DNA from: CAIVVT01 sp052145115
GTDB lineage: Bacteria > Acidobacteriota > Terriglobia > Bryobacterales > Bryobacteraceae
Direction: 5' to 3'
Length of the DNA stretch: 64,000 nt
Assembly (NCBI GenBank): GCA_052145115.1
Contig: JBKQPG010000033.1
Span: 4,170 to 68,169, forward strand
Below the pieces are notes generated by a model that ran no database searches, was not told the DNA's origin, and saw only the letters and a list, made by a program, of their open reading frames with translations. Each line of letters opens with the position of its first letter. The first letter of the stretch is position 1. The position numbers and the translations under genes were made by a program. Shown piece after piece: positions 57,178 through 64,000 of the stretch.

Positions 57178-58338
57178 TTATTGTCCCAGATGGCGCACGA
57201 GCAGGGCCAGCAGCGCGGCGCGGGGCGCCAGGCAGGCCTCGAGCAGCGATTCGTGCGGCGCGTGCAGGCCCTCGCCGACAGCGCCGATGCCGTCCAGCGT
57301 GGGAACGCCCTGCGTGGCGGTGAAGTTGCCGTCGGAGCCGCCGCCGCTCGAGCTTTCCTCGAGTTCCAGACCCAATTCCCGACGGGCGATGGAGCGCGCC
57401 GCGCGGAATAACGCCGCCCCTTGTGCCGTGCGCTCCATCGGCGGACGGTTCAAACCGCCGCTGATTTCGAGCCTGCAGCGCGCGTCGAAGGGCGTCAAGG
57501 CGCGGAAGCGGCGGTCGAGGCGCGCGGCGTCACCCAGGCGCGCCACGCGCACGTCCACCTCGGCTTCGGCCGCGGCTGCGACGACGTTGCTGCGCGAGCC
57601 GCCGGAGATAACGCCGGGGTTCACGGTGATGCCTTTCTTCAAATCGGTGAAAGAGGTCAGTACGCCGATCTGCCGCGCCAGTTCGACGATCGCGCTGGCG
57701 CCCGCGGCGAAGTCCACGCCGGCGTGAGCGGCGCGGCCGCTGACGGCCAGATGATAGATGCCGACACCCTTGCGGGCCGTCTTCAGCTTGCCCTCCAGGC
57801 CGGTTGAGGGCTCCAGAACCAGCACCGCGCGCGCGGCTCGCGCCAGGGCCTCGGTACGCGCGCGCGAACCCGTGCTGCCCACCTCTTCGTCGCTCACCAC
57901 CCATAGGCGGATCTTGCGCCCCAGCGGCAACTCCAGCGCCTGGAGCGCCTTCAGAGCGTAGATGAACAGCGCCAACCCGCCCTTCATATCCAGCACGCCG
58001 GGGCCCCACAGGCGGCCTTCGGCGCGGCGGAAGGGCATCTCGCGCAACGTGCCCAGGCGCCACACCGTGTCGGCGTGGCCGACGGCCAGAATGGGACCGC
58101 GGCGCTTGCGGCGCGGCCCCGGCAGGTCGAATTCGAGCAGCAGATTGCGGCCCCGGCCGCGGATCGCACTGGGATAGAAGCGCGCCCGGGCGAAACCGCC
58201 CAGCCGGCTGGCCAGCATTTCCTGAAAGCGGTTCACCGCGGCCCCGTCGTCGCTGGGCGATTCACACTCCACGAACTCTCGCAAGAGCGCGATCAGCTCC
58301 TCGCGCCGGGCCTCGATCCACGCCTGCACCGGGTTCAT
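57178..58338 (-). CDS. M20-family carboxypeptidase (glutamate carboxypeptidase-like)
   Basis: A 386-residue dizinc peptidase. G-H-A-D-T-V-W supplies the first His/Asp, D-M-K-G-G-L-A the bridging Asp, S-D-E-E-V-G-S the catalytic Glu pair, and S-S-G-G-G-S-D-G-N and the C-terminal G-L-H-A-P-H-E-S the remaining ligands; V-S-G-R-A-A-H-A-G begins the lid domain. No signal peptide. The ATG at 58338 has GGAG eight bases upstream. It is divergent from fabZ with a 45-base gap. Confidence 0.92.
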   Translation of the reverse strand: MNPVQAWIEARREELIALLREFVECESPSDDGAAVNRFQEMLASRLGGFARARFYPSAIRGRGRNLLLEFDLPGPRRKRRGPILAVGHADTVWRLGTLREMPFRRAEGRLWGPGVLDMKGGLALFIYALKALQALELPLGRKIRLWVVSDEEVGSTGSRARTEALARAARAVLVLEPSTGLEGKLKTARKGVGIYHLAVSGRAAHAGVDFAAGASAIVELARQIGVLTSFTDLKKGITVNPGVISGGSRSNVVAAAAEAEVDVRVARLGDAARLDRRFRALTPFDARCRLEISGGLNRPPMERTAQGAALFRAARSIARRELGLELEESSSGGGSDGNFTATQGVPTLDGIGAVGEGLHAPHESLLEACLAPRAALLALLVRHLGQ

Positions 58339-58383
58339 GATTCGTCTCCCGCTCCTGGTCCCTGCTAGAATAACGCTTTCGCC

Positions 58384-58851
58384 ATGGTAGTCCTCGAAAA
58401 TATCGAGATCCGGGATATCCTGCCGCACCGGTTTCCATTTCTGCTGGTGGACCGGATCGTGGAAATGGAGCCCGATCGCATTGTCGGCATCAAGAACGTG
58501 ACCGCCAACGAGCCCTTCTTCGCCGGCCACTTCCCCGACTTCCCGGTCATGCCCGGTGTGCTGATTGTCGAGGCCATGGCGCAGGTGGCGGGCATCCGGG
58601 TGCTCTTCGACGTGCCCGACCGCGCTAGCAAGCTGGTGCTGTTCGCCTCGATCGAGGAGGCCAAGTTCCGCAAGCCCGTGCTGCCCGGCGACACGCTGCG
58701 CATCGACATGAAGATCCTCAAGAAGAAGGCCACGGCGGTGAAGGCCCAGGGCGTGGCGACCGTCGACGGCGTGGTGGTGGCCGAGGCCACCGTGATGTGC
58801 ATCGTCTCCGACCGGCCTTCCAAGCCCGCCGCGCCACGCCTAAGCGATTAG
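58384..58851 (+). CDS. fabZ: 3-hydroxyacyl-ACP dehydratase
   Basis: A 155-residue hotdog-fold dehydratase of fatty acid synthesis. L-P-H-R-F-P-F-L-L-V-D, A-G-H-F-P-D-F-P-V-M-P-G-V-L (catalytic H49) and E63 in I-V-E-A-M-A-Q are diagnostic. TAGAAT at 58366-58371 lies 12 bases before the ATG. First of the fabZ-lpxA-lpxI-Gfo/Idh operon; it supplies 3-hydroxyacyl chains in balance with lipid A synthesis. Confidence 0.96.
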   Translation: MVVLENIEIRDILPHRFPFLLVDRIVEMEPDRIVGIKNVTANEPFFAGHFPDFPVMPGVLIVEAMAQVAGIRVLFDVPDRASKLVLFASIEEAKFRKPVLPGDTLRIDMKILKKKATAVKAQGVATVDGVVVAEATVMCIVSDRPSKPAAPRLSD

Positions 58852-58863
58852 GAGCGCCGCGCG

Positions 58864-59640
58864 ATGGCGATTCATCCCACGGCCATCGTCGACCCGGCGG
58901 CTCGCATCCATCCCGACGCGGAGATCGGGCCGTACTGCATCGTCGGCGCGGAGGTGGAGATCGGGGCCCGCACCCGGCTGATGGCGAACCTGTATCTGGA
59001 GGGGCCGGCGTGGATCGGCGAGGACAACCTCTTCTACCCCTATGCGACCGTTGGCGTGGCGTCGCAGGACATGAAGTACCGCGGCGAGCGCGCCGAGACG
59101 CGCATCGGCAATCGCAACCGCATCCGTGAATTCGTCTCCATCCACCGCGGCACCCAGGGCGGCGGACTCGTGACCCGCATCGGCGACGATAACCTGATCA
59201 TGGCCTACGCCCACATCGCGCACGACGCCGACATCGGCAGCCACTGCATCCTGGGCAACGCGGTGACCATGGCCGGGCACGTGACCATCGGGGACTGGGC
59301 GATTGTGGAGGCCTTCACCGGGGTGCACCAGTTCTGCCGCATCGGCCAGCACGCCTTCGTGGGCGGCTACAGCGTGCTGACGCAGGATGTGCTGCCGTAT
59401 TCGCAGACCGTCACGCCGCGCGAGTCGAAGGTCTTCGGCGAGAACAAAGTCGGCCTGAAGCGGCGCGGCTTCTCGGGCGATTCGATCGAGCGGCTGCACA
59501 AAGCCTTCCGGCTGCTGACGAGCGCCGGGCTCAACACGTCGCAGGCGCTGGAGCAGATCCAGGCCGAAACGCCGCCGTGCGTGGAAGTGGACGAGCTGAT
59601 CGCGTTCATCCGCTCGGCCCAACGCGGGTTCATCAAGTGA
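58864..59640 (+). CDS. lpxA: UDP-N-acetylglucosamine acyltransferase
   Basis: A 258-residue left-handed beta-helix acyltransferase, first step of lipid A. Hexapeptide repeats run from I-H-P-T-A-I-V-D to about residue 190; A-Y-A-H-I-A-H-D holds the catalytic His and G-L-K-R-R-G-F-S the family C-terminal motif. The stop overlaps the lpxI start (GTGA). Confidence 0.96.
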   Translation: MAIHPTAIVDPAARIHPDAEIGPYCIVGAEVEIGARTRLMANLYLEGPAWIGEDNLFYPYATVGVASQDMKYRGERAETRIGNRNRIREFVSIHRGTQGGGLVTRIGDDNLIMAYAHIAHDADIGSHCILGNAVTMAGHVTIGDWAIVEAFTGVHQFCRIGQHAFVGGYSVLTQDVLPYSQTVTPRESKVFGENKVGLKRRGFSGDSIERLHKAFRLLTSAGLNTSQALEQIQAETPPCVEVDELIAFIRSAQRGFIK

Positions 59641-60488
59641 GATACGGGCTGATCGCCGGCAGCGGCCGCTTTCCGGTGCTGGCGCTGGAAACGGCGCGGG
59701 CGCTGGGCCATGAAGTGGTTGTGCTGGCGATCCGCGACAATGCGCCGCCGGAAGTCGAGACGCTGGGCGTGGCATGCCACTGGCTGACCATCGCCGAGCT
59801 GAGCCGGCTGATCGACATCCTGCACGCGGAGCAGATCAGCGAAGTGATCATGGCCGGCCAGGTGAAACACACGTCCCTGTTTTCGGCGCTCAAGCCCGAT
59901 TGGCGGATGCTGCAGATGCTGGCGTCGCTGCCGGCGCGCAATACGGATGCGCTGATCGGCGGGGTGCGGCGGGAATTGGAGAAAGAGGGCATCCGGCTGG
60001 CCGACTCGACGCTGCTGCTGAAGCCGCTGCTGGCCGGGGAGGGCTCCCTGGCGCGGCGCAAGCCGGACGGCGAGGAGCAGAAGGACATCCACTACGGGCG
60101 GCGCGTGGCGCAGGCGTTGGCGCGGGTGGATGTCGGCCAGAGCGTGGCGGTGAGCGAACGGGCCTGCGTCGCCGTCGAGGCGATGGAAGGCACCGACGCG
60201 ATGCTGCGACGCGCCGCGGCGTTGGTGAACGGCCGGCCGCTGCGGCTGGTGAAGGTCTCCGAGCGGCGGCAGCACCTGCTGTTCGACGTGCCGGTGGCCG
60301 GGCCAGGCACAATCCGCGCGATGGCCGAGTGCGGGGCCACGGCGCTGGCGCTGGATGCCGGCCGCACGCTGCTGCTGGACCGCGACGAGATGCTGGAGCT
60401 GGCCGCGCAGGCGGGCATCGCCATCGTGGGCTGCCGGCCGGAGCCAGATCCGGGGCAGAACTCTGAGCAAGCCCGGGGGCCGGCATGA
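59637..60488 (+). CDS. lpxI: UDP-2,3-diacylglucosamine pyrophosphatase, LpxI type
   Basis: A 283-residue LpxI. The start is GTG at 59637, overlapping the lpxA stop. G-L-I-A-G-S-G-R-F-P at the N terminus, A-G-Q-V-K-H, and R-R-K-P-D-G-E-E-Q-K-D-I-H-Y-G are family blocks, and the C-terminal part has V-K-V-S-E-R-R-Q-H-L-L-F-D-V-P (usual D-x-R-x-D-x-P region). It hydrolyses UDP-diacylglucosamine to lipid X in place of LpxH. The stop overlaps the next gene (ATGA). Confidence 0.92.
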   Translation: MRYGLIAGSGRFPVLALETARALGHEVVVLAIRDNAPPEVETLGVACHWLTIAELSRLIDILHAEQISEVIMAGQVKHTSLFSALKPDWRMLQMLASLPARNTDALIGGVRRELEKEGIRLADSTLLLKPLLAGEGSLARRKPDGEEQKDIHYGRRVAQALARVDVGQSVAVSERACVAVEAMEGTDAMLRRAAALVNGRPLRLVKVSERRQHLLFDVPVAGPGTIRAMAECGATALALDAGRTLLLDRDEMLELAAQAGIAIVGCRPEPDPGQNSEQARGPA

Positions 60489-61438
60489 AGGACCAGCGCC
60501 GCATTGCCGTGATTGGCGCGGGAGCCTTCGGGCGCAATCACCTGCGGGTGGTTCGCGAGTCGGAGCGCGCCGTGCTGGCCGGCGTCGTCGATACGGATTC
60601 CGCCCGGGCGCAAGCCGCAGGGACGGAGTTCGGATGCCCGGTTCTGGAGACTCTGGAAGAGGCCGCGGACGCGGCCGATGCGGCGATTGTCGCCGTGCCG
60701 ACGGCGGCCCACTGCGAGGTGGCCTGCCGGCTGATCGACGAAGGGCTGGACGTGCTGGTGGAAAAGCCGATCGCGGCCAGTCTGGGCGAAGCGCGGGCGC
60801 TGGTGGACAAGGCCGCCGACCGCGGGCGGGTGTTGCAATGCGGCCACCTGGAGCGCTTCAACCCGGCGGTGCGGGCGGCGATGGCGGAGGCGACCATCCC
60901 GCTGTTTTTCGAGATCCACCGGCTGAGCCTGTTCACGCCGCGCAGCCTGGACGTGAGCGTGGTCTCCGACCTGATGATCCACGACCTGGATATCCTCCTG
61001 GCGATGACGCGCGGCCGGCCGGAGGAGGTGCGGGCGGCGGGGATTTCCGTCATGAGCGGCAAGGTGGACATCGCCAACGTGCGGCTGGCGTTCCCCAACG
61101 GTTGCGTGGCCAACCTGACGGCCAGCAGGGTTTCCACCGAGAAGGTGCGCAAGCTGCGCTTCTTCCAGCCGGGGCAATACGTCTCGGTGGACTATGCGCG
61201 GCAGGACTGCGTGGTGGTGGGCGTGGGGCGCGACCGGCAGGTGAGTTTCCGGCAACTGGCGGTGCTGAAGGGCGAGCCGCTGAAGCTGCAGTTCGAGCAT
61301 TTCCTGGACTGCGCGGAGCGGCGCGCGACGCCGCTGGTGGACGGGCTGGCGGCGCTCGGAGCGCTGGAGTTGGCGCGGGAGATCCTTGATAAGATCGAAG
61401 AACATGCCGCGCTGGTAGCACGGCATTTGCGGGCCTGA
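60485..61438 (+). CDS. Gfo/Idh/MocA-family oxidoreductase in the lipid A operon
   Basis: A 317-residue dehydrogenase. I-A-V-I-G-A-G-A-F-G-R-N-H is the Rossmann loop and D-V-L-V-E-K-P-I the E-K-P motif; G-H-L-E-R-F-N-P-A and S-D-L-M-I-H-D-L-D match the subgroup found next to lpxA. Coupled to lpxI by a four-base overlap. In GnnA-type proteins the 3-OH of UDP-GlcNAc is oxidised so that GnnB can make the 2,3-diamino sugar of lipid A; no GnnB is in the window, so that role is a proposal. Confidence 0.85.
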   Translation: MKDQRRIAVIGAGAFGRNHLRVVRESERAVLAGVVDTDSARAQAAGTEFGCPVLETLEEAADAADAAIVAVPTAAHCEVACRLIDEGLDVLVEKPIAASLGEARALVDKAADRGRVLQCGHLERFNPAVRAAMAEATIPLFFEIHRLSLFTPRSLDVSVVSDLMIHDLDILLAMTRGRPEEVRAAGISVMSGKVDIANVRLAFPNGCVANLTASRVSTEKVRKLRFFQPGQYVSVDYARQDCVVVGVGRDRQVSFRQLAVLKGEPLKLQFEHFLDCAERRATPLVDGLAALGALELAREILDKIEEHAALVARHLRA

Positions 61439-61515
61439 CGCGCGCGCCGGGCGCATCCGGCGTGTGGGCGCGCAACCCCAGTGCCTAGCGACGACGTCTT
61501 TCCCTTGCGGAGCGA

Positions 61516-62589
61516 ATGGAATCCGATTTTCAGCGATATTGGCATGGCGACCAGGCGGCGCCCGGGTTCCTGCTGGAGTGGCGTGAGCCGGAGACGCGGC
61601 GGCGGCACCGCATCGCCGCGGCGGGAGCGGTAGCGTGGCACGTGGCGCTGGTGCTGCTGCTGTGGAACGCGCCGGGCGGAGCGGGCCGCCCGGACGAGCG
61701 CTGGCGGATGGAGCTGGCGCTGAAGAACGCGACGCCGCTGGTGGAGCCGCGGCTCGACCCGGAGGAGTTCAAGCTGACGCAGAAGGCGCCCCAGGTCAAC
61801 CAGCCGGCTGAGGAGGTGGACCTGGCCAGTTTGCTGCCCAAGCCGCAGCTCCACATTCCGGCGATGCGGCCGGCGCCGGGCAGCGCGCCGCCGGGCGCGC
61901 CCGCGCCTCCGACCCCCTCGGCTCAGCCGATCGAAGCGCCGCACATCGACGTTCCGCAGCCGGGCAACGTGGCGGCGCTGAAGATGCCGCCGCTGCCGCC
62001 GGCGCAGCCGCCACCGCCGCCGCAGAAAAAGAGCCCGTTCGAGCCGGTGGGAGGACCGGACCGCTCGCCCAAGCCGCTGGGCCTGGGCGGGCCGCACATC
62101 GAGGTGCCCAAGACGGGCGTGGACGAAGCGCTGCGGGCGGTGATCCGGAACGGGGCGGGCGGCTCCGGCGTGGTGGTCGGCGACAACGGCCAGGGCCTGG
62201 GAGGGGCGCTGGACAGCCTGCAGCAGCGGGGTGCGCCCGCGGCGCAGCGGCAGAGCGCGCTGGAGCTGATGAGCGACCCGCAGGGCGTCGATTTCAGGCC
62301 GTACCTGATTCAGGTGCTGTCGGCGGTGCGGCGCAGTTGGTTCAGCGTGATGCCGGAAAGCGTGCGCTACGGGCGGTCGGGGCAGGTGGTGATCCAGTTC
62401 GCGGTGGATCGCAACGGGCGGGTGACGAAGCTGGTGATTGCCGAGGAGTCGGGCGCCAACGCGCTGGACCGCGCGGCCGTGGCAGGCGTCAGCGGGGCGG
62501 TGCCGTTTCCGCCGCTGCCGGCCGGTTTCAAAGGGCAGGAGGCGCGGCTGCAACTGGTGTTCAACTACAACATGCCGCGGCAGAGGTAG
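61516..62589 (+). CDS. TonB-family energy transducer
   Basis: A 357-residue periplasm-spanning protein. One helix at about 33-50 (A-A-A-G-A-V-A-W-H-V-A-L-V-L-L-L-W), a long proline-rich spacer (P-P-L-P-P-A-Q-P-P-P-P-P-Q-K-K) and a TonB C-terminal domain (about 265-357, with G-Q-V-V-I-Q-F-A-V-D-R-N-G-R-V-T-K and F-P-P-L-P). It would energise receptors such as those at 9552 and 17035. ExbB/ExbD are not in the window. Confidence 0.87.
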   Translation: MESDFQRYWHGDQAAPGFLLEWREPETRRRHRIAAAGAVAWHVALVLLLWNAPGGAGRPDERWRMELALKNATPLVEPRLDPEEFKLTQKAPQVNQPAEEVDLASLLPKPQLHIPAMRPAPGSAPPGAPAPPTPSAQPIEAPHIDVPQPGNVAALKMPPLPPAQPPPPPQKKSPFEPVGGPDRSPKPLGLGGPHIEVPKTGVDEALRAVIRNGAGGSGVVVGDNGQGLGGALDSLQQRGAPAAQRQSALELMSDPQGVDFRPYLIQVLSAVRRSWFSVMPESVRYGRSGQVVIQFAVDRNGRVTKLVIAEESGANALDRAAVAGVSGAVPFPPLPAGFKGQEARLQLVFNYNMPRQR

Positions 62590-62599
62590 GCGGACGCGA

Positions 62600-62806
62600 A
62601 TGGCTCAGCCACCCACGCCCGCGCCCGTTCCCACGCCGGACCCGGCCGCGCGGAAGCGCTTCTACCAGGCGTTGGGCGCCTACGGCGTGCTGGCGGTGCT
62701 GGCGTGGACGACACTGGACGGCGGCCTGCGCTGGCTGGTGTTGATCCTGCTGGCGGCGTTCGCGATCAAGAGCTGGGTCCACCTGCGGCGGATGGAGCTG
62801 GAGTAA
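62600..62806 (+). CDS. Small membrane protein downstream of tonB
   Basis: A 68-residue protein. A Pro-rich start (M-A-Q-P-P-T-P-A-P-V-P-T-P-D-P), then two close hydrophobic helices (A-Y-G-V-L-A-V-L-A-W-T-T-L and W-L-V-L-I-L-L-A-A-F-A-I-K). It begins ten bases after the tonB-like stop. A GGCTTC-CGCT-GAAGCC hairpin at 62813-62828 just after its stop may end the transcript. Function unknown. Confidence 0.6.
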   Translation: MAQPPTPAPVPTPDPAARKRFYQALGAYGVLAVLAWTTLDGGLRWLVLILLAAFAIKSWVHLRRMELE

Positions 62807-62961
62807 GTCTCGGGCTTCCGCTGAAGCCTGATCCCGAAGGCCGGAATGGGACGCGGTTGGTTGCCGGGCGGCGCCTACTCCCAAATGGGGAAACGTAAGG
62901 GCTTACCGTTTTGAACAAAGAATCAATGAGTTACGGACCCAAAACATTAAAACCTTCACTG

Positions 62962-62973
62962 CTGTCCGGTTAA
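62962..62973 (+). mobile_element. Possible left end of the IS4-family element
   Basis: CTGTCCGGTTAA about 95 bases before the transposase start resembles the terminal sequence of DUF4372-type IS4 elements as I remember it. The right end is outside the window, so the inverted repeat cannot be confirmed. The rest of 62829-63068 holds nothing else recognisable. Confidence 0.35.
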
Positions 62974-63068
62974 GCGTTCATGGAATCTCAGTAAGTCACT
63001 ATTGATCAGCAAGTTGCAGGGGTTTCTGAGGTGAATCGACTTGAATTCTTGCGGCATAGTTGCGGTCT

Positions 63069-64000
63069 ATGCACGAAGGCCGCACGGTGTTTTCTCAATT
63101 GATGGATCTCGTGCCGCAGCGCGCGTTCCAGCGCGCGGTGGCGCGCCACGGGGCCGCTCGCCGGCTGCGGCGTTTCTCCTGCTGGGACCAGTTCCTGTGC
63201 ATGGCTTTCGCGCCGCTCACCTATCGCGAAAGCCTGCGCGACATCGAGGCCTGTCTGCGCACCGCGCCGAGCCTGTATCACCTGGGCATGCGCGCCCCCG
63301 CGGTTGCGCGCTCGACGCTGGCCGACGCCAATGAGCGCCGCAGTTGGCAGCTCTACGCCGACTTCGCCCAGACGCTGATCACCATCGCGCGGCCGCTGTA
63401 TGCCGGCGATTGGTTCGGCCTGGAACTCGCCGATACGGTCTATGCCCTCGACTCCACGACCATCGATTTGTGCCTGTCGCTATGTCCCTGGGCGCCGTTC
63501 CATCACCAGCGGGGAGCCATCAAACTCCACACCCTGCTCGATCCGCGCGGCTCCATCCCCCGCTTCATCCGCATCACCCCCGGCCGCATCTCCGACCTCA
63601 GCACGCTCGACCAGCTGGTCTACGAACCCGGCGCGTTCTACATCCTGGACCGCGCCTATCTGGACTTCAAACGCCTGCGCCGGCTGCACCAGTCTGGCGC
63701 GTTCTTCGTCACCCGCAATTTGAAAACCACCCGCTTCGTCGATTGCGAGTCGCGCCCCGTCCCCGCCGTCACCGGCCTGCTGAAAGACCAGCTCATCCGC
63801 TTCTCCGGCCTGACCTCGCGTTATGACTTCGCCGCACCCGCGCGCCGCATCAGCTATCGCGCCTCGCTCGACGTCCAGCCGATCGTGTTTCTCACCAATC
63901 ACCTCGCTCTGCCCGCCCTGACCATCGCCGAACTCTATCGCTGCCACTGGCGCATCGAGCTGTTCTTTAAATGGATCAAACAACACCTGCGCATCAAGGC
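63069..64000 (+). CDS. IS4-family transposase with DUF4372 N-terminal domain (runs off the window)
   Basis: 310 intact codons to the window edge. The start M-H-E-G-R-T-V-F-S-Q-L-M-D-L-V-P and F-S-C-W-D-Q-F-L-C-M-A-F-A-P-L-T-Y-R-E-S-L-R-D-I-E are the DUF4372 domain. The DDE core shows Y-A-L-D-S-T-T-I-D-L-C (first Asp), I-L-D-R-A-Y-L-D-F (second Asp) and, at the edge, Y-R-C-H-W-R-I-E-L-F-F-K-W-I-K-Q-H-L (Y-(2)R-(3)E-(6)K signature with the catalytic Glu). No frameshift or stop, so the element may be active. Confidence 0.93.
   Translation, partial: MHEGRTVFSQLMDLVPQRAFQRAVARHGAARRLRRFSCWDQFLCMAFAPLTYRESLRDIEACLRTAPSLYHLGMRAPAVARSTLADANERRSWQLYADFAQTLITIARPLYAGDWFGLELADTVYALDSTTIDLCLSLCPWAPFHHQRGAIKLHTLLDPRGSIPRFIRITPGRISDLSTLDQLVYEPGAFYILDRAYLDFKRLRRLHQSGAFFVTRNLKTTRFVDCESRPVPAVTGLLKDQLIRFSGLTSRYDFAAPARRISYRASLDVQPIVFLTNHLALPALTIAELYRCHWRIELFFKWIKQHLRIK

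Overview
The window is GC-rich chromosomal DNA from a Gram-negative bacterium with lipid A (lpxA, lpxI, lptE) and TonB-linked outer-membrane uptake. A very large Oar-type TonB-dependent receptor with an N-terminal carboxypeptidase-regulatory domain, several Tat-signal sugar enzymes, Gfo/Idh/MocA oxidoreductases and MacB-type permeases without an ATPase together point to an Acidobacteriota soil lineage, most likely Bryobacterales/Solibacter-like. This is inferred from protein character, not from a marker search.

Layout. 1-7007: a leftward trp operon (trpC-trpF-trpB, then trpA, a chorismate mutase and the first codons of a DAHP synthase). An accessory block between trpB and trpA carries a DUF262 + HEPN pair and a DUF433/DUF5615 pair. 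7291-9158: a second accessory block abutting trpC, an AbiEii-type nucleotidyltransferase convergent with an AbiEi-type regulator, with two large palindromes sharing one core. 9228-20038: TonB-dependent uptake and carbohydrate genes (Oar-like receptor, APC permease, Tat glycosidase, BtuB-like receptor, DUF58 protein). 20287-21049: an AT-rich islet of two unknown genes. 21179-31345: sugar metabolism (Tat glycoside hydrolase, xylulokinase, ROK kinase, Gfo/Idh oxidoreductase, sugar isomerase) with an HNH-like gene and an oligopeptidase. 31604-36119: a sigma-54 promoter, a PDZ/GAF/PAS histidine kinase and an NtrC-type regulator. 36180-41335: a URO-D-like protein, an unknown protein, an enolase-superfamily sugar-acid dehydratase, an aldo/keto reductase and a Tat Gfo/Idh protein, with a 184-bp MITE-like element between two of them.

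41441-64000 is mostly housekeeping: a truncated UvrC-like protein, two FtsX/MacB permeases, a YheT-type hydrolase, tRNA-Arg(CCT), dnaE, accA, a probable small RNA with an intrinsic terminator, rpsT, then a leftward holA/lptE/asd-like/pssA/psd envelope-and-replication operon, a peptidase, and a rightward fabZ-lpxA-lpxI-Gfo/Idh lipid A operon followed by tonB. The window ends inside an IS4-family transposase.

The most notable features are the two defence or toxin-antitoxin blocks packed into and against the trp operon, with a diverged fragment of a trpB 3' end left between them. Also notable are a 30-bp triplet repeat that extends TrpA, the MITE-like element that supplies a stop codon, the sigma-54 promoter in front of a sigma-54 activator operon, and a candidate structured RNA ahead of rpsT.
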